DNA from: a bacterium HR36
Lineage (GTDB): Bacteria; Planctomycetota; Planctomycetia; Gemmatales; HRBIN36
Direction of reading: 5' to 3'
Assembly (NCBI GenBank): GCA_002898995.1
Contig: BEIM01000006.1
Span: forward strand, 1-20,679
Length of the DNA: 20,679 bases
In this document: piece after piece, positions 7,241 to 13,696 of the stretch
Layout: each line of letters opens with the position of its first letter
Position numbering within the stretch: position 1 is the stretch's first letter
Notes under the pieces: model-generated
What the model saw: only the letters and a program-made list of their open reading frames with translations
Database searches by the model: none
Told to the model about the DNA's origin: nothing
Program-made: the position numbers and the translations under genes

Positions 7241-8725
7241 ATGACGCCCTGGGAAGAGTTTCTCGTACAAACCCGCCGCTCGTTCCTGACCTCGACCGCC
7301 GGAGGTATTGGCCTGTTAGCTCTGGCCAGCATGCTCCGTGAGGACCGGCTCCTGGCTGAAGAAGCCTATCTCGATCGCCGGATCAATCCACTGGCGCCGC
7401 GCCCCGGCCATTTCCCGGGCAAAGCGAAAAACTGCATTTGCATTTATCTTGAAGGCGGGCCGAGCCAGCTCGATCTGTTCGATCCCAAGCCGAAACTGAA
7501 CGAGCTGCACGGCCAGAAGCTCCCCGAATCGCTTGTCAAGAACGTCCGCTTTGCCTTCATCCAGAAAGACACCGCGACCATCATGGGCAGCCCGCGCAAG
7601 TTCACTAAGCACGGGCAATGCGGTATGGAGCTTTCCGATTACCTGCCGCACTTGGCTACGTGCGTGGATGACATCTGCCTGGTCCGCTCGATGTGGACGG
7701 AAGCGTTCAATCACCATCCTGGCCAGTTGCTGATGAATACGGGTTCCACGCAGTTCGGGCGACCGAGCATGGGTTCGTGGCTGGTGTATGGCTTGGGAAG
7801 CGAATCGCGGAATCTGCCCGGTTATGTTGTGCTGACAGCCGGGCGCGGCACCAGCGGCGGCACCTCCAATTGGTCCAGCGGTTTTTTGCCGACGAGTTAT
7901 GCCGGCGTGCTCTTCCGCAACCAGGGCGAACCGGTGCTGAATTTGAACAATCCGCCCGGCCTGACGCGCGGCATGCAGGAAAAGACCATCGCGGCACTAC
8001 GTGATCTGAACCAACTGCATGGCGGTGTCGCCCGCGACCCAGAGATTCAGAGCCGCATCGCTGCTTACGAACTCGCTTTCCGCATGCAGGCCGCTGCTCC
8101 AGAATTGCTCGATTTCAGCAACGAAACCAAGGAAACGCTGGAGATGTACGGCTTGTTCCGCAACGATGATGGCACCAGTTCCCGGGGTGGCGGACGGGGC
8201 GTGTATCACTCTTTTGCGCTCAACTGCCTGCTGGCTCGCCGACTAGTCGAACGTGGCGTCCGTTTCGTCTCGATTTTCCACGCCTCCTGGGATCACCATA
8301 GCAACCTGGATAAAGAGCTGGCCTTCAACTGCAAAATGGCCGACCAGCCCATCGCCGCCCTCCTCAAAGACCTGAAGCGGCGGGGTCTGCTGGATTCCAC
8401 GCTGGTCATCTGGCTCTCGGAATTTGGCCGCACTCCGCTCGGCGAAAACCGTCCCGGCTTTACCAGCGTTTCCGGCCGCGATCACCATCCCTTCGCCTTC
8501 TCCATCTGGCTGGCAGGTGGCGGCATCAAGGGGGGCCAGGTCATCGGCAAAACCGACGAACTCGGTTGGAATGTCGTCGAGGATCCAATTCACGTCCACG
8601 ATCTGCACGCGACCATCCTGCACCTGTTTGGCTTCGACCACACCAAACTTACTTACCGCTTCCAGGGCCGCGATTTTCGCCTCACCGACATCGGCGGCCG
8701 CGTCATCACCAAAATGCTCGCGTGA
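7241..8725 (+). CDS. DUF1501 family protein, Tat-exported
   Basis: A 494-aa protein of the DUF1501 family, which has an alkaline-phosphatase/sulfatase-like fold. The twin-arginine signal is explicit: T-R12-R13-S-F-L followed by a hydrophobic stretch to about 31. Family blocks are IYLEGGPSQLDLFDPKP (about 68-84), FNHHPGQLL, HASWDHHSN (His347, Asp351, His352), WLSEFGRTP, and near the end SGRDHHPFAFSIWLAGGG, DLHATILHLFG and RFQGRDFRLTD. The open frame extends upstream to 7172, but the ATG at 7241 is preferred: GGAGG lies 9 nt before it, it places the RR motif where Tat signals need it, and it does not overlap the upstream gene. It is probably co-transcribed with the PSCyt1 gene. Tat export suggests it folds or binds cofactor before secretion. 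Enzyme activity is unproven. Confidence 0.92.
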   Translation: MTPWEEFLVQTRRSFLTSTAGGIGLLALASMLREDRLLAEEAYLDRRINPLAPRPGHFPGKAKNCICIYLEGGPSQLDLFDPKPKLNELHGQKLPESLVKNVRFAFIQKDTATIMGSPRKFTKHGQCGMELSDYLPHLATCVDDICLVRSMWTEAFNHHPGQLLMNTGSTQFGRPSMGSWLVYGLGSESRNLPGYVVLTAGRGTSGGTSNWSSGFLPTSYAGVLFRNQGEPVLNLNNPPGLTRGMQEKTIAALRDLNQLHGGVARDPEIQSRIAAYELAFRMQAAAPELLDFSNETKETLEMYGLFRNDDGTSSRGGGRGVYHSFALNCLLARRLVERGVRFVSIFHASWDHHSNLDKELAFNCKMADQPIAALLKDLKRRGLLDSTLVIWLSEFGRTPLGENRPGFTSVSGRDHHPFAFSIWLAGGGIKGGQVIGKTDELGWNVVEDPIHVHDLHATILHLFGFDHTKLTYRFQGRDFRLTDIGGRVITKMLA

Positions 8726-8747
8726 TCCCCACTAAGCGGCCATCGGC

Positions 8748-8781
8748 CACGGAAGTAACCGCTTCCCTGAAGGCTTCCGTG
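8748..8781 (+). terminator. Possible terminator of the DUF1501 operon
   Basis: A perfect 8-bp inverted repeat, CACGGAAG (8748-8755) and CTTCCGTG (8774-8781), starts 22 bp after the DUF1501 stop, with an 18-nt loop. A short TTTT follows about 15 bp later. The long loop and poor U-tract make intrinsic termination uncertain. Confidence 0.3.
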
Positions 8782-8975
8782 CTCCGCCCCCCGTGCTTTT
8801 GTCCCTGCTGACTGGTGCCATGCGTGTCAGCCGTAGGGATGGTTATCGCCAATTGTAGCCAATCTTTTCCACCTATTGAGCTGACTTTCCGTAGCTGGGC
8901 TGGGTTATTGGAATTTGCAAATGGCCTATTTGAGCTGGTTGCTGCCTTGCCCGTGCATGCGGAACCGGGACATGG

Positions 8976-9000
8976 CTGAGCTAATCGGCTCCTAGCTCAG
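8976..9000. repeat. Perfect 8-bp inverted repeat
   Basis: CTGAGCTA (8976-8983) and TAGCTCAG (8993-9000) pair perfectly around a 9-nt loop. It lies 89 bp beyond the stop of the minus-strand membrane-protein remnant and 250 bp beyond DUF1501. It may be a weak bidirectional terminator or RNA-stabilising hairpin. Confidence 0.3.
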
Positions 9001-9088
9001 ATGGCGAATGTATCAAAGGCTACTGGGCAGTGGCATCTAACGATCGAGCTGCGACGAAAGCCGCAACGAGCTCCACATACCGGTCCAA

Positions 9089-9493
9089 TCAGCTTCGGTC
9101 TTTCCGAGCCCATGTCTTACCTGGCGTCAGCACATATACTTTTCGCCGCTTGCTCCACAGTGGGTCGCGCTCTACCGTCGAGCGCCCTGCTGGCGCGCCA
9201 CGCTTGATCTGCGACCAGCGCACATAGTAATGGACGTTGGCCAGCCCGAGGAAGTACAGTAGCACAGCTTTCTGCCACGCCCCGTAACTATGGACTCCAG
9301 TCAGCACGGCCAACAAGATCGGACTCACCAAATGCAGCGCCAGCCACAAACTATCAGACAGAAAGAACGCAAAATAGTAATACATGAGCAGAATGAGCAC
9401 AGCAACGCACGCCGAGTGCCAAGGGTTTAGCGAAGGAGTCGCGGCAATTACAAAAAGCAACAGCGTCGCGAAACCAAGAACTGTGGTTTCGCC
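9089..9493 (-). pseudogene. C-terminal part of an interrupted multi-TM membrane protein
   Basis: This open frame continues in the same frame directly after the TGA that ends the short gene at 9494-9685. It encodes about 134 residues with several hydrophobic segments (FATLLLFVIAA, ACVAVLILLMYYYFAFFL, LWLALHLVSPILLAVLTG, AVLLYFLGLANVHYY) and a basic tail. There is no ATG or GTG near its start; only CTG/TTG codons at about 9458-9463 could start it, with no suitably placed SD. The simplest reading is that it is the downstream part of one membrane protein of about 197 residues cut by a single nonsense codon. If CGA changed to TGA, the lost residue would be Arg after ARARR. Alternatively it is a separate small membrane protein with a non-ATG start. 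I do not recognise the family. Confidence 0.5.
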
Positions 9494-9685
9494 TCACCGC
9501 CGCGCCCTCGCTGACGTATATAGCGCAAGTCCAGCGATGGCCAGGAGCAATGCAAAGATCCCGTAGCCGAGGAACGGATCCACGTTTTCTCGGAACATGC
9601 TGATAGGTTGGGCTACTAAAGTATCATCAGCGCCCGCGTGGACTACTATCAGCAGCAAAACCAGAATCAAGCTCAGCCAAAGCAT
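9494..9685 (-). CDS. Short membrane protein, N-terminal part of an interrupted gene
   Basis: A 63-aa product with a hydrophobic N-terminus (LWLSLILVLLLIVVHAG, about 2-18), a short polar loop, a second hydrophobic segment (about 41-57) and a positive end, SARARR, before TGA. The ATG at 9685 has GAGG five nt upstream; a longer frame to 9811 exists but starts with unconvincing polar sequence. Hydrophobic sequence resumes immediately after the TGA in the same frame, so this is probably the first third of a five- or six-helix protein and not a complete gene. Family not recognised. It shares its strand with the DUF1559 gene upstream, but 508 bp lie between them, so an operon is unlikely. Confidence 0.5.
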   Translation of the reverse strand: MLWLSLILVLLLIVVHAGADDTLVAQPISMFRENVDPFLGYGIFALLLAIAGLALYTSARARR

Positions 9686-10193
9686 GACCGCCTCGAGACC
9701 GTTGCCATCTTCGCCCAATTTTAATCGTAACCAGCCCCGCCGTCCCCCACTCCTAGAAAGCTTTTCAGCAGAATTTACCCCGTTTCCGATAGCGCCGTGG
9801 CACGGAGCCACTAGGAGCCGTGGGCGTCAACTCGCGGTGGGGCACAAAACCGCACTGCAGCGGAACGCGCCTTTCACGCAGTTGTGCGAACGGCACCAGG
9901 AGCGGCGCTCGTCAGCCCCCCGTGATTGCGGAAACGCTTTGCAACGGCGTTCGCCAACGCCCCGGTGGCAGGCGCCCGTGCCACGGCGGCGTCGTCTTGC
10001 AAGCGCGCTTCCCAATTCATAGCGAGGCTCACACTGAGCCCACGTGTTAGCGTCCCGCGGCAAGTTGAGATCCGCCCTCCTGGGGTACAGAGCGTGCGCC
10101 GTTTTGGCGAGCGACACGGGGCTAACCGCAGTGATCGGCTCAGCAGCCGCGCCACACGCAGCCGAAAAAGCGCACTGAGTCGGCACACGCAAG
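9686..10193. other. Gene-free stretch between the DUF1559 tail and the membrane-protein remnant
   Basis: Open frames cross both strands, but none shows a ribosome binding site with family-like sequence; a minus-strand frame at about 9874-10188 is rich in Arg/Ala and I do not accept it as a gene. The region holds an inverted repeat, GTGGCA/TGCCAC at 9965-9984 around a GC-rich 8-nt loop, and a 10-bp CGTGGCACGG at 9796-9805 whose complement recurs at 9976-9985. These may be short dispersed repeats. Confidence 0.35.
9965..9984. repeat. GC-rich inverted repeat
   Basis: GTGGCA (9965-9970) and TGCCAC (9979-9984) flank an 8-nt loop containing GGCGCC. The outer sequence CCGTGCCACG also occurs in inverted form at 9796-9805, 180 bp away. 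No function can be assigned. Confidence 0.3.
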
Positions 10194-10313
10194 CTACTGC
10201 CAGGCTGTAGCGGCGTTGATGGGCTCGAACCCAGCGCGGGTGCTGAGGGCTTGATAAACGCCGAGGCTGATGGTGGCGCGGAGGAAATGCACGGAGCCAT
10301 CGCCGAAGAGAAA
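10194..10313 (-). pseudogene. Severed C-terminal tail of the DUF1559 gene
   Basis: Directly after the in-frame TAA (10316-10314) the same frame continues for 39 codons to a TAG at 10194-10196. The tail includes FLFGDGSVHFLRATISLG and VYQALSTRAG, the conserved ending of DUF1559 proteins (NFxFxDGSVxFIxxxI...YQALxTRxGGE). It therefore belongs to the gene at 10314-11117. The stop sits one residue before the tail, where the family usually has Asn in GGANF. With the tail the protein would be about 307 residues, a normal family length. Confidence 0.8.
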
Positions 10314-11117
10314 TTACGCACCCTGGCGATGCGCCGCGACGACATCCCGGTCATCGCTATCGGGAGCATTGGGCAGATGGCCAGTCTGGAACAGCACCAT
10401 ATGCGCATGATCGTCCTCGGGATCGGTAATCTCACGGACTGCTCCAATCCAGGTGGTTTCATAATAAACATGGACGCCGTGACTGTGCGGCGAAAGGAAC
10501 GGGCCGTTGATGCGTTCACCGACAAACAGGGTGTTGGAAGTTCCGTCGAGGATATCCGCCATACGTGTTTGGCTGTTGCGGAAAAAGACGCCGCGGTCGT
10601 CCTCTGGATTGTCGTCCATGTCTCCTGGACCAAACGAAGCCACATAGCAGGCCATCGCGTACTGCTCTGATCCCATCTCCACATACTGGTTGGCAGAACG
10701 CCCATCGGTTGGACATAAGTAGATCCGCAGGTGTTGCATGCGGGCAGCGGTGTTAGAGTTATCCCAGATTGGGGCCTGCCAGTTAATCTGGCGGTGCAAC
10801 GCATCTTGTTCGATGTAAGGTAGCAAATGAGCAGCCCAACCGTGTCCGAGAGCGTTGCCCTGGGGACTGAAAGCGTAAAGGTAGCCGGGTGGAAACCGGC
10901 CATAATCGTTGTGGAAATGGTGCAGGGCGATGCCAATTTGTCGCAAATTGGATCCGCAGCGCATGCGGTTCATGGCTTCCCGAACACGCTGGATGGCCGG
11001 CAAAAGCAGCCCCAGGAGCAGGCCGATGATCGCTATTACCACCAGCAGTTCCACCAGCGTCATAGCCTGGCGCCGGCGAAGATGTCGGTCTCTGGGAAGG
11101 GTCGGCATAGGGAACAT
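10314..11117 (-). CDS. DUF1559 pseudopilin-like protein, truncated by an in-frame stop
   Basis: A 267-aa product with a type II/IV-pilin N-terminus: basic leader LRRRQ, then Ala18 | Met19-T-L-V-Glu23 and a hydrophobic helix (about 21-39), followed by AIQRVREAMNRMRCGSNLRQIGIALHHFH and the DUF1559 body (FPPGY, AHLLPYIEQDAL, LRIYLCPTDGR, GTSNTLFVGERI). Glu is at +5 of the mature protein, as prepilin peptidase substrates require; the residue before cleavage is Ala, where Gly is usual. The start at 11117 has AAAGGAG 8 nt upstream; a longer frame to 11255 is unlikely. Translation ends at TAA before the conserved DGSV block, whose codons follow in frame at 10197-10313. The gene is thus recently inactivated, misread in the assembly, or read through. 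DUF1559 proteins are surface or pilus-like proteins found in many planctomycete copies; their exact role is unknown. Confidence 0.85.
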   Translation of the reverse strand: MFPMPTLPRDRHLRRRQAMTLVELLVVIAIIGLLLGLLLPAIQRVREAMNRMRCGSNLRQIGIALHHFHNDYGRFPPGYLYAFSPQGNALGHGWAAHLLPYIEQDALHRQINWQAPIWDNSNTAARMQHLRIYLCPTDGRSANQYVEMGSEQYAMACYVASFGPGDMDDNPEDDRGVFFRNSQTRMADILDGTSNTLFVGERINGPFLSPHSHGVHVYYETTWIGAVREITDPEDDHAHMVLFQTGHLPNAPDSDDRDVVAAHRQGA

Positions 11118-11154
11118 CGTGTGCGCTCCTTTGTTATTACGCTTGGTGCAAATT

Positions 11155-11182
11155 GTAATACTAACGCGGCTAAGCACGTCAA
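11155..11182 (-). promoter_or_regulatory. Putative promoter of the DUF1559 gene
   Basis: On the minus strand TTGACG (11182-11177), a 16-bp spacer and TATTAC (11160-11155). An alternative -10, TACAAT (11157-11152), would give a 19-bp spacer. The leader would be about 30 nt and contains the AAAGGAG ribosome binding site. Confidence 0.4.
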
Positions 11183-11228
11183 GTCGCCACTGCGCCATGC
11201 CACAAAGTGTGATGCCTGGCGGCCGGCC

Positions 11229-11256
11229 TTGCGAGCCGATGGGAGCGAAATACAAT
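11229..11256 (+). promoter_or_regulatory. Putative promoter, possibly leaderless, of the 102-aa gene
   Basis: TTGCGA (11229-11234), a 16-bp spacer and TACAAT (11251-11256) lie just ahead of the ATG at 11264. Transcription would begin about 7 nt after the -10, at or next to the A of the start codon, and no convincing SD is present. This suggests a leaderless transcript. Confidence 0.35.
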
Positions 11257-11263
11257 AGGTAAT

Positions 11264-11572
11264 ATGAAGCGGTGTGTGATTACTGAAGCGATGCTGCAGC
11301 GTGTGCCGGCCGAACGTCGGCGAGCGTGGATTGCCTATCGGTTGAAGCGAGCGGGTTTCAATTTGCGGCGCGTGTACGAAGTGGAATACCGCAGCGATTT
11401 GCAGCTTTTCGTTTTTGTGCAAACCGAGAGCCACCCATATAAACGGCAACCGCCACGCCAGCCGATTTCTCTGGAAAAACTGCGGCAGTGGTTGCTGGCG
11501 GAGATTGGCCCGGGCGAAGGTGTCCAGCTCACCAGCGAAGGCGGCATTCGCGGCGAACCTTCGCTCAATTGA
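11264..11572 (+). CDS. Hypothetical protein, 102 aa
   Basis: I do not recognise this protein. It is small and basic, with an N-terminal helix-rich part (AMLQRVPAERRRAWIAYRLKRAG, split about 9-31), a middle alternating pattern VYEVEYRSDLQLFVFVQ that looks like two beta strands, and a C-terminal helix LEKLRQWLLAEI. There is no signal peptide or membrane segment. Codon use resembles its neighbours, and the frame is open from ATG to TGA between the divergent DUF1559 promoter and the glycosyltransferase. The start lacks a clear SD, but a -10-like TACAAT ends 7 nt before it, so it may be leaderless. The glycosyltransferase begins 117 bp downstream on the same strand and could share its transcript. 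Confidence 0.6.
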   Translation: MKRCVITEAMLQRVPAERRRAWIAYRLKRAGFNLRRVYEVEYRSDLQLFVFVQTESHPYKRQPPRQPISLEKLRQWLLAEIGPGEGVQLTSEGGIRGEPSLN

Positions 11573-11689
11573 CGCTGCGGGCGTGTCGGCCAGCTTCGCA
11601 TCGAACTGGGAAAACCCCAGGGCGGCTGCCCGCGCTTTGCCGGTGGCGAGCACGATACAGGAATCGGCTGGGACAGGGAAGTATTTGCC

Positions 11690-12853
11690 ATGCAAGCAAG
11701 CCAAAACCTGCGGGTGGCGCTGGTGCATGACTGGTTGCTGGCGTATCGGGGTGGCGAACGAGTGCTGGCAGAGTTATGTCGCTTGTTTCCTCAGGCGGAT
11801 CTGTACACGCTGTTTTACCGCCCTGGCAGCACGCATCCGGTCATCGAAAATCGCCGGATTCAGGTGAGCTGGCTGGGCCATTTGCCGGCGGTGCATCGCT
11901 ACTATCGCTGGTTGCTGCCGCTGTATCCGCTGGCAGCACGCACACTGCGTTTGGGCAGCTACGATTTGGTCATTAGCTCCAGCCACGCTGCCGCCAAGGC
12001 GGTGGCCATTGCCCCGAGGACGATCCATGTCTGTTACTGCCACACGCCCATGCGCTACGTCTGGCACATGCGCCGCGAGTATTTTCCCGCACCGCGCAAC
12101 TGGCTGGCCCGGGCGCGCGACGGGCTTTTGGATGCCCTGCAAACCTGGGATCGCCGCACCGCCGGCAACGTGGATTATTTCATCGCGAACAGTCAGACCG
12201 TGCAACGGCGGATTCGCGAATGTTACGGCCGCGCTAGTACCGTCATTTACCCACCAGTGGACACGGATTTTTATCGGCCGGCCGCAGTGCCGCGGCGCGA
12301 GTATTACTTAGTCGTTGGGGCGTTGGTGCCCTATAAGCGGATAGACTTGGCGGTGGCGGCGTGTACGCGCTTGGGGCGCGATTTGCTGATTATTGGCACC
12401 GGCAGCGAAGCCAAGCGGTTGCGGGCGATCGCTGGGCCGACCGTCCGCTTTGCTGGCTGGCTGCCGGATGAACTGGTGCGGGAACATTTGCAGCGTTGCC
12501 GCGCTCTGATCTTCCCGGGAGAAGAGGATTTCGGCATGGTGCCTGTGGAAGCGCAAGCCTGCGGGACGCCGGTGATCGCTTTGGGACGTGGCGGCGCCAC
12601 CGAGACCGTCATCCCTCCTGAACACAGCGACCAGCCAACGGGTTTGTGGTTCGGCGAGCCCACAGTCGAATCCCTGTGCGAAGCCATTCTACGTTTCGAA
12701 GCCCACGGCCACCTCTTTCGCCGCGAAACTTGCCGCCGCAACGCCCTGCGGTTTAGCAGAACGCGATTTCGGGTGGCCCTATGCCAATTCGTGGCGCACC
12801 TCGGCACTCAAGAGAGCGATGCTCGCGGTCAGGGTTTCCACCAGGCAGCATAG
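11690..12853 (+). CDS. Glycosyltransferase family 4 (GT-B fold)
   Basis: A 387-aa GT-B glycosyltransferase, probably transferring a sugar from a nucleotide donor to a cell-surface polysaccharide or lipid-linked acceptor. The N-terminal Rossmann domain opens with VALVHDWLLAYRGGERV (about 9-25), whose GGERV loop is typical of GT4 enzymes. YDLVISSSHAAAKAV and CYCHTPMRYVW (about 114-125) follow, the latter common in WbaZ-like mannosyltransferases. The linker IYPPVDTDFYRP leads into the C-terminal donor domain (YYLVVGALVPYKRIDLAV). The donor-binding EX7E motif is Glu279-Glu287 in EDFGMVPVEAQACGTPV. No signal or TM segments: a cytoplasmic, peripherally membrane-associated enzyme. The ATG at 11690 has only a modest SD (GGGAAG, 8 nt). 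No other polysaccharide genes flank it, so its pathway is open. Confidence 0.9.
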   Translation: MQASQNLRVALVHDWLLAYRGGERVLAELCRLFPQADLYTLFYRPGSTHPVIENRRIQVSWLGHLPAVHRYYRWLLPLYPLAARTLRLGSYDLVISSSHAAAKAVAIAPRTIHVCYCHTPMRYVWHMRREYFPAPRNWLARARDGLLDALQTWDRRTAGNVDYFIANSQTVQRRIRECYGRASTVIYPPVDTDFYRPAAVPRREYYLVVGALVPYKRIDLAVAACTRLGRDLLIIGTGSEAKRLRAIAGPTVRFAGWLPDELVREHLQRCRALIFPGEEDFGMVPVEAQACGTPVIALGRGGATETVIPPEHSDQPTGLWFGEPTVESLCEAILRFEAHGHLFRRETCRRNALRFSRTRFRVALCQFVAHLGTQESDARGQGFHQAA

Positions 12854-13075
12854 GGTGAACCCAGTCGTGAAACAAAACAAACCCAGATCCCCTTTAAGCG
12901 CCCTGGGCAATGGCAGCACGTCCAAAAAAAATTGTTACGCCTCGGACCTAACCTGCGTTTAACTTCCAAAGGCCTTGGCAACGCACCTTTCAAGCCGCAC
13001 TCTTGGAAGGCACTCTACGGACCCGCTACCTGCATCAAGAATGACATCACCTTTCAGCTAAAAAGGAGCAATAAC
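12854..13075. other. Intergenic region before the YbjN-like gene
   Basis: The frame of the YbjN-like gene extends upstream to 12932, but that part has no family-like sequence and no SD, so I treat 12854-13075 as non-coding. It holds an A8 run (about 12924-12931) and the strong AAAAAGGAG that sets the TTG start at 13076. Confidence 0.4.
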
Positions 13076-13513
13076 TTGCCGCTATTTTGGAGCAGTCGCT
13101 ATAAAGTCAAGTCCTTCAACTCTGAGATGATCGGCGAGTATCTGCGCCGCCACGATATCAAGTTTCTCCGCGGCAGGGACGGTGAGTTTATCGCCCTTTT
13201 TCAAATTGATCCTCGGTTACCTGGAGAATGCCTTCACATCGTCCTCCATACCAGTCAACAGATTTATGTAATGCTCGCCTTGCTCCCGGCCGCCATTCTG
13301 CCACGAAACCGTTCACCCGTTGAAGTCGCTAATAATTGGAACGTCGAAAAAAGGTGGCCCCGTGCTTATTACAGTAACGATCACGGACTGATACTGGATT
13401 GGCAGCTTGATTTCACACCAGGGATCTGTCAGGCGCTAGTTGACCACTTCACCAGCATCTTCTTGGCAGGGGTGGCCCTGTGCGCTCAGGAACTGTACAA
13501 CGCTTCGCGCTGA
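13076..13513 (+). CDS. YbjN-like domain protein with TTG start
   Basis: A 145-aa soluble protein that resembles the YbjN/bacterial sensory-transduction-regulator domain, which shares the fold of type III secretion chaperones. Supporting features are IGEYLRRHDIKF near the start, alternating strands GEFIALFQID and LHIVLHTSQQIYVMLAL, the family-like block VEVANNWNVEKRWPRAYY (about 83-100), a strand LILDWQLDF and a final helix rich in Leu/Ala. The start is chosen at TTG 13076-13078 because AAAAAGGAG lies 7 nt upstream; the alternative ATG at 12932 has no SD and adds 48 unconserved residues. No signal peptide is seen. The gene stands alone between a glycosyltransferase and a sulfatase, with slightly less GC-rich codons than its neighbours. 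Family assignment is moderately sure; function is unknown. Confidence 0.65.
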   Translation: MPLFWSSRYKVKSFNSEMIGEYLRRHDIKFLRGRDGEFIALFQIDPRLPGECLHIVLHTSQQIYVMLALLPAAILPRNRSPVEVANNWNVEKRWPRAYYSNDHGLILDWQLDFTPGICQALVDHFTSIFLAGVALCAQELYNASR

Positions 13514-13587
13514 ATGGGCCTCCTGGTAGTAGTTGCTTTAAGAAAGCATCCTGTGTTGCAAAAGTGATTGATTCTTGCGTGGCTTTG

Positions 13588-13593
13588 TATAAG
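13588..13593 (+). promoter_or_regulatory. Possible -10 element of the sulfatase gene
   Basis: TATAAG matches TATAAT at 5 of 6 and lies 104 bp upstream of the sulfatase start in a relatively AT-rich gap. No -35 fits at 16-18 bp spacing (a TTGATT lies 14 bp away), so this is tentative. Confidence 0.25.
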
Positions 13594-13696
13594 TTGCCCT
13601 GGAAAGTAGGCAGAGCACGGTGGAAGGCCACTCTAAGAAAGCCCATTACCAATGGAATAGAAGGTCGCAATGGTCAAACTGCAAGGAGAATCGGTC

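Larger units (their letters stand above)
8726..9088. other. Gene-free region with two inverted repeats
   Basis: No coding region is supported here. It separates the DUF1501 gene (+) from the convergent membrane-protein remnant (-). It holds the inverted repeat at 8748-8781 and a perfect 8-bp one at 8976-9000. No T-run follows the second on either strand, so its role is unclear. Confidence 0.4.

Noticed and set aside
9874..10188. A minus-strand frame of 104 codons in the gap after DUF1559
   Set aside because: There is no SD or recognisable family, and the first half is an Arg/Leu run typical of a chance frame. I left it as non-coding, though the second half is less clear.
9827..10936. A long minus-strand frame (369 codons)
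   Set aside because: It overlaps the DUF1559 gene in another frame; its sequence is Ser/Ala/Arg-rich without domains, whereas the DUF1559 frame shows family motifs up to and past its TAA.
11060..11728. A 222-codon open frame on the - strand overlapping the DUF1559 start and the 102-aa gene
   Set aside because: It crosses the divergent promoter region and has no SD or recognisable domain. The DUF1559 frame and the + frame at 11264 explain the region better.
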